DNA from: Vitis vinifera
Lineage: Eukaryota > Streptophyta > Magnoliopsida > Vitales > Vitaceae
Direction: 5' to 3'
DNA: 64,000 nt
NCBI RefSeq assembly: GCF_030704535.1
Contig: NC_081812.1
Location: 17,865,501 to 17,929,500 of the forward strand
The notes below the pieces were generated by a model. That model searched no databases, was not told the origin of the DNA, and saw only the letters and a list, made by a program, of their open reading frames with translations. The position numbers were made by a program, and so were the translations under genes. Below, piece after piece: positions 59,721 to 64,000 of this stretch (positions are counted from its first letter, which is position 1; every line of letters begins with the position of its first letter).

Positions 59721-60162
59721 TTAACTTGAAATGGATATTTTGGTATATGAAAGAGACTAAAATCATAATATAATATAGAGTAGAGAAAAATTCATTTCCA
59801 TGGAATTTTTAGTAATCAATGTTGCTTACGGGTTTATCCGAGACTTGAACCAGTCAAGAAAAAGGAAAAACATTTAAAAGGGTGAGTTGGAAGCCAGCCA
59901 GATGGGTTGAACATCCAACACTGGTTTGACTCTTCTTATCAAAAGTGATTATTTTCCAAATTTTTAGACAACGTAATGGGACATGACTGACTGGTATTTT
60001 ATTACAAAAAACTTCCATAAAACCTGGTTCAACACTGAGTTTCAGAATTCTGAGTTGATTACAACATGAACAATGAAATGAGAACTTTGCATTTTACAAC
60101 ATTTTTTTTTCATCATTGACAAAACTAGGTTTATTAGACATAGAATTAAGATGGGAGTGACT

Positions 60163-61143
60163 TTAGTTTTGGGATGGATGGGTTGATGACGAGTGAGACT
60201 TAAGTACCATTCCAAAAGAGGGATTTGTACTGCTGTAACCGCCATCCACCACCAAGTTGATCCCGCTAACGTACTTGGAGTCATCGCTCCCCAGATACAA
60301 GGCTGCCTCTGCGATGTCTTCCGCCTCTAACACCACACCTTTTAGGTTGGCCGCAGAGCAAACCAACTCTTCAACCTTCCTCTTCTCCATTATTCCTAAT
60401 CCTTTCCTTAATATAGGTGTTGCCACTCCGAACGGAGATATGCAATTAACTCTTATCCCATATTGTCCCAACTCCACACATAAGTTGTTGGCAAGTCCCA
60501 CCACAGCATGCTTCGATGCCACATATGCATGTGTGGCGCCCACTGAAACAACCGAAACCGCACTTGAAGTAAATATAATACATCCTGTCTTAGCCGGAAT
60601 CATAACTCTAGCGGCATGCTTAGCGGCCAAGAAGGCCCCATACACATTCACATCGAAAACCCGTTTAAAGTTTGTATTATCGACGAGTAAGATTCCTGAC
60701 TCCATTTCGCCTGAGATGCCGGCGTTGCTGAACATGATGTCGAGTTTCCCATACTTGGATATGGCAGTGTCGACGGCGTTTTGGACGTCGGAGTCACATG
60801 TTACATCGCAGTGGACATAGAAAACAGTTTCTTCAGGACCAATTTCTTTGCAAACGGAGAGCCCAAGTTGGTCTTGGACATCTGCGACTATGACCTTGGC
60901 ACCATGTTTCACAAATAACTTGGCAGTGGAGGCGCCTATGCCACTGGCTCCACCAGTTATTAATGCCACCTTACCGGCTAATCTGCAAAACAAAAGAAGC
61001 ATTGATTAGTACATGAGAAACGTCTCATAAAGATATTTAAGTGGTCTGGAGTACTGAATCTGTTAATAAAAAAATGAAGATCACAAGCAAAAAGCCTAAC
61101 TATCATCGGCTTACCTCTGGGTGAGGGGAATGGCAGCACTCAT
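60163..61143 (-). CDS. Short-chain dehydrogenase/reductase, SDR110C (secoisolariciresinol dehydrogenase-like)
   Basis: Exon 1 61143-61115 (MSAAIPLTQ), exon 2 60982-60163, GT-AG intron of 132 bp, 282 residues. The Rossmann cofactor motif TGGASGIG is at 19-26. An Asp after strand 2 (ADVQD, D44) predicts NAD rather than NADP. NAG is at 96-98. The catalytic set is S149/S150, Y163 and K167 (YVASK), with the assisting Asn at 122. The C-terminus has YVSGINLVVDGGYS. Members oxidise alcohols in lignan, terpenoid and abscisic-acid pathways; the substrate here cannot be told. Probably cytosolic, as no signal peptide is seen. The two-exon structure with a tiny first exon is typical. Relic sequence upstream suggests a former tandem neighbour. 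Confidence 0.93.
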
Positions 61144-61207
61144 TTCTGCTGTGTGATGAAGAAGAGGAAAGATCTGGGGACTTTTTCTGCTCAATGTTTT
61201 TCTATGC

Positions 61208-61214
61208 CTTTATA
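61208..61214 (-). promoter_or_regulatory. TATA box (TATAAAG) of the SDR gene
   Basis: TATAAAG on the coding strand, 65-71 bp upstream of the ATG, the usual distance for a short leader. Confidence 0.6.
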
Positions 61215-61578
61215 GGACAAAATTCTCAATAATGGACGTCACAAGTCACAACTTCCAAGTTGGTGATTTAAAAATAAAAGTACTTTTAGAAGCCCAGGAC
61301 TGGAGCGGCTAAATGTCTGTAGAATCGCAGGGGCCTACGTGAGTCCTATAGCTATATTGAAAGTATCTTAATCCATATATATAGAATTTATCCTAGAAAT
61401 ATTATTAATTAGTCACTGATATGTTAAATTTATTAATAAAATATGAAACGAAGCCAAATGGCTTGCTGGAAAGGACAAACTAGGTGTTCGAAGTTAATTA
61501 CAAAACTTTTAGAAAAATGTTAATTTGTAACATTTCTGTGTTTACCATATTTGATTAGATAATTAGTGAATGAATAAT

Positions 61579-61650
61579 GGACAAAGGAAATAGTTTTTGG
61601 GTGCCAATTTCTTTGCAAACAGAGCACCCGACCTTCTGGTAGACATGCCA
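61579..61650 (-). pseudogene. Relic of a second SDR coding sequence
   Basis: Plus-strand ccaatttctttgcaaacaga at 61604 matches ccaatttctttgcaaacgga in the SDR exon (from about 60839), and the similarity continues on both sides for about 70 bp. On the minus strand it would read GCSVCKEIG against LGLSVCKEIG in the intact gene. It lies about 440 bp upstream of the SDR start, in the same orientation. Confidence 0.7.
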
Positions 61651-61659
61651 ATATATATC

Positions 61660-63049
61660 TTGATGAAAGTTCTATTTATTTATTTACAAAATTCTAGAAG
61701 ATTATTTTAGTGAAAGCTCTAAATGAAGGAATTATCTGACACTTAAGTATAATTTAAAATTGACATTGCTTAAAAAGAAATGGGTGTTAGATGGGGGAAA
61801 ATAAAGAAGTTTATTTTAAAGTCACTTGAGTAATTTGAACTTATTTTACATTTTTACTTACATTATTTCCATTTTATTTCCATTCACTTGAGTAATTTGA
61901 ACTTATTTTTACTTACATTTTTACATTCACTTGAGTAAGTATATTTGTTTAGTTTATTTCCATTTTATTTATTTTGATTTCTAAAATATCTAGTTTGAGT
62001 TTAAATAAATTAATAAAATCATTAAAAACATTAAAAATTAAAATAAATTTTTGAAAACAATCAATAAATCAAACATTGTGTTCCCATTTTTAAATTTAAA
62101 ATTTTCTTATTTTTAAATAAAATTCTGATTTTTAAATTTTAAATAAATTTTTTATTTCAAAGTAAATTTCAAATTCATTATTTTTAATTTTTATTTTTAT
62201 AATTGTTGATGAGATGAATGATAATTAAAATTATTATTCTTGTTTATAATTTGATAGATTAGACAAAATTTATTATTTTAATTTTTAATTTTTTATTATA
62301 ATCTTAATAATATATAAAATATATATTTATGACATTATCGGTTTGATTATGGTTCAATTGCAAGTCTAATTAATGAACTGTGAATCAGTAATTTTTTCGA
62401 TTTAACGATTAGTCTAATCCTGAAAACATTGCTTTTTAGCTTAATATTAGTAAAAAAGTCATAAACTAATAAAACTATTGATTTAATATAAGAAATTTAT
62501 AGAGATCTCTTATTAGTCCTTAAAAAGCCATAACAAATTTATTTGTTTCAACAAAAATAAAATGAATTAATTCATATTTTATTGGTTAGAAGATAAATCT
62601 AACCATTTGTTACTTATCGAAAACAAATCATATAATTAATTACAAGTTGACATATGACAATCAAAAGATGTATAAAAAGTAATAAAATTTCATAAAAAAA
62701 AAAAAGAAACTTTTGAAGACAATGACATTTTACGGTATTCATATAATTAAAAGATAATACTTAAATGATTAAAAATTATATCTTTTACCGAAAAATATGG
62801 TAATTTTTATATAAATATATTAAACTTGGATTTTACATATTGAAGTTCTCATTTTACTTTTTCTTTTCTTCTTTTAAATGCGAATACACTCCGTTCACTC
62901 TCAAAAGTCAAAAAATCAAATAAAAATACAATGATACATGTGGTTGATGCTAGAATGAAGTAGTGCAACAACTTGCTTCTATTATATTTTTTTGGAGCAG
63001 AGTTGCGGTGGAATTTTTGGGAAAATATCACATACACCAAACTTAGAAT
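61660..63049. other. AT-rich spacer upstream of the SDR gene
   Basis: No gene is supported. Near 61820-61970 a phrase with cacttgagtaatttgaactt and ttatttccattttattt repeats two to three times. Confidence 0.45.
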
Positions 63050-63260
63050 ACTTTAAAGCATGGGATCATCTCGTGGGGAAAGCTATCCTATAAAAATGTC
63101 GCATTCAAAACAAAATACCCTATTTAGTAGAACTTGATATGAAGTGTGAAAGTTTCATCCACTTAACCTACCATATTTCAAAGCACGAGATCACCTTTCA
63201 GAGATCCTAATAATTATTTTGATTATACACACCCCTCTGACGGTGACAGTGACTTAAATT
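63050..63260 (+). repeat. Right copy of the ~200-bp dispersed direct repeat
   Basis: Shares with 59518-59720, in the same order, aaagcatgggatcatc, gtcgcattcaaaacaaaata, acctaccatatttcaaagca and agatcctaataattattttg, then a ga-ggtgacagtgactt end. Confidence 0.75.
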
Positions 63261-63284
63261 TCAAATCGGCCGCCGCTATCCACG

Positions 63285-63390
63285 CTGCCCATGCTTCAAA
63301 TTTCAAATTTAAAGTGGCGGGATGCTGCCCACGCTTCAAATTTAAAGTGGCAGGATGCTGCCACCGAATTTCAAATTTAAAGTGGCTGCC
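63285..63390 (+). repeat. Short tandem repeat with ttcaaatttaaagtggc units
   Basis: Three units of the type cttcaaatttaaagtggc, two followed by ggatgctgcc, at spacings of about 35-40 bp. G+C-rich islands in AT-rich DNA, directly after the dispersed repeat. Confidence 0.75.
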
Positions 63391-63527
63391 AAGGGCATGG
63401 GAAGGATTTTTGATAATAGTACGGCAGTTTAAAAAAATAATTCCTAAATTACCATTATGAAAAAATTAATTCCAAATCTATTGTAATTTTTGTTAAGTAG
63501 GAGGGAGAACGTTATTTTTTTTTTTTT

Positions 63528-63746
63528 AAATCATCTCTTTGAAAAACGATTTACATATAAAAAAATTATTTTTTGAAGATACGATTTGTAAAAGAAAAAA
63601 AATTGAAAGAAATCGTCTATTGAATAGACGATTTTCAAAAAAAAAAAAAAAAGGTTGGGAGAAGTCGTCTCTTAAAAAGACGATTTTCTTAAAAAAAAAA
63701 ACTAAATTATTTGGGAGAAATCGTCTTTTCAAGAGAAGGTTTTCCC
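63528..63746. repeat. Tandem array of short hairpin units (aaatcgtct...agacgattt)
   Basis: Five related units, three with clear dyad symmetry: 63609-63636 (gaaatcgtctattgaatagacgattttc, near-perfect arms), 63661-63688 and 63717-63746. Two weaker units lie at 63528-63552 and 63563-63590. Spacing is about 40-56 bp with poly(A) linkers and a ggttgggaga/ttgggagaa spacer word. Confidence 0.85.
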
Positions 63747-63788
63747 TCAAAAAATAATAATTAATGATATATTTTTTACTAATATAAT

Positions 63789-63793
<5 letters not shown>

Positions 63794-63822
<29 letters not shown>
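63794..63822. repeat. (TA)n microsatellite
   Basis: Uninterrupted ta run near the right window end. The last 180 bp after it are AT-rich with no feature. Confidence 0.9.
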
Positions 63823-63826
<4 letters not shown>

Positions 63827-64000
63827 TATAAAATTAATTAATTTTATTTATTAAATTTAATATATAAAAAATTATAATTATTGAGATATTTATCAATAAT
63901 AATATTTATAAAAATATAAATTAAGTTTAATACTTAGATATTGATTTTTTTTTATTTCTTCGATGATAGTTCATATGAACAAGATTATTGGTTTTTACAT

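Noticed and set aside
60257..60820. 187-codon plus-strand open frame opposite the SDR gene
   Set aside because: A reverse shadow of a strongly conserved dehydrogenase exon.
63526..63757. Phe/Lys-rich open frames on both strands at the right end
   Set aside because: They arise from the hairpin array with poly(A) linkers, not from coding sequence.
1..64000. CRISPR array, operon or bacterial-type system
   Set aside because: No regularly spaced identical repeats with unique spacers and no clustered bacterial-type genes. Genes are intron-split and plant-like throughout.

Overview
This is plant nuclear DNA. It is AT-rich, genes are split by long introns full of transposon debris, and the long gaps hold (TA)n tracts, MITEs, SINEs, LINE ends and copia pieces. 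Several repeat families resemble ones I associate with grapevine, so a Vitis species is my best guess. That is an inference from recognition, not a search result.

Six protein genes can be supported. From left to right: (1) 1-5438, minus: a UEV1/MMS2-type ubiquitin E2 variant whose last exon runs off the left edge. (2) 12370-14427, plus: a 685-residue RNA-binding protein with an N-terminal RRM, a CCHC zinc knuckle, an S/R-rich stretch and a conserved-looking C-terminus; its 5' UTR is probably split by a 1.2-kb intron. (3) 21291-21653, minus: a 120-residue GIR1-type EAR-motif repressor adaptor. (4) 41326-53830, plus: a nine-exon, 436-residue TLDc-domain protein of the MEAK7 type. (5) 55431-55856, minus: intronless cytosolic ribosomal protein eS17 (RPS17) with a textbook ribosomal-protein promoter. 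(6) 60163-61143, minus: a two-exon NAD-type short-chain dehydrogenase related to secoisolariciresinol dehydrogenase.

No protein gene is supported between 22.6 and 41.3 kb. That stretch holds an LTR-like sequence at 30.2 kb, a SIRE-like LTR remnant at 32.3-33.1 kb, a fold-back element at 35.0-35.9 kb, a 280-bp tandem duplication at 25.5 kb, a clean TAA-flanked MITE at 26.6 kb, and a 3.5-kb non-autonomous Mutator-like element (37577-41096). The last has terminal inverted repeats and a perfect 9-bp target-site duplication, and ends about 230 bp before the TLDc start codon. TLDc intron 3 holds a SINE with a perfect 9-bp duplication and a miniature LTR retrotransposon (degenerate PBS and PPT, no gag/pol) that was itself hit by a LINE. 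Intron 8 holds a broken copia reverse transcriptase. The right end has a copia gag/pre-integrase fragment, a relic of a second dehydrogenase copy, and a tandem array of short hairpins.

The genes do not form a pathway: K63-type ubiquitination, RNA processing, epidermal transcriptional repression, TLDc signalling, translation and specialised metabolism. The GIR1-type and TLDc genes are neighbours here as they are, from memory, in Arabidopsis (At5g06270/At5g06260), which suggests an old microsyntenic pair pushed apart by transposons. I found no operon-like cluster, CRISPR or credible undescribed enzymatic system. The most novel material is in the mobile-element structures.
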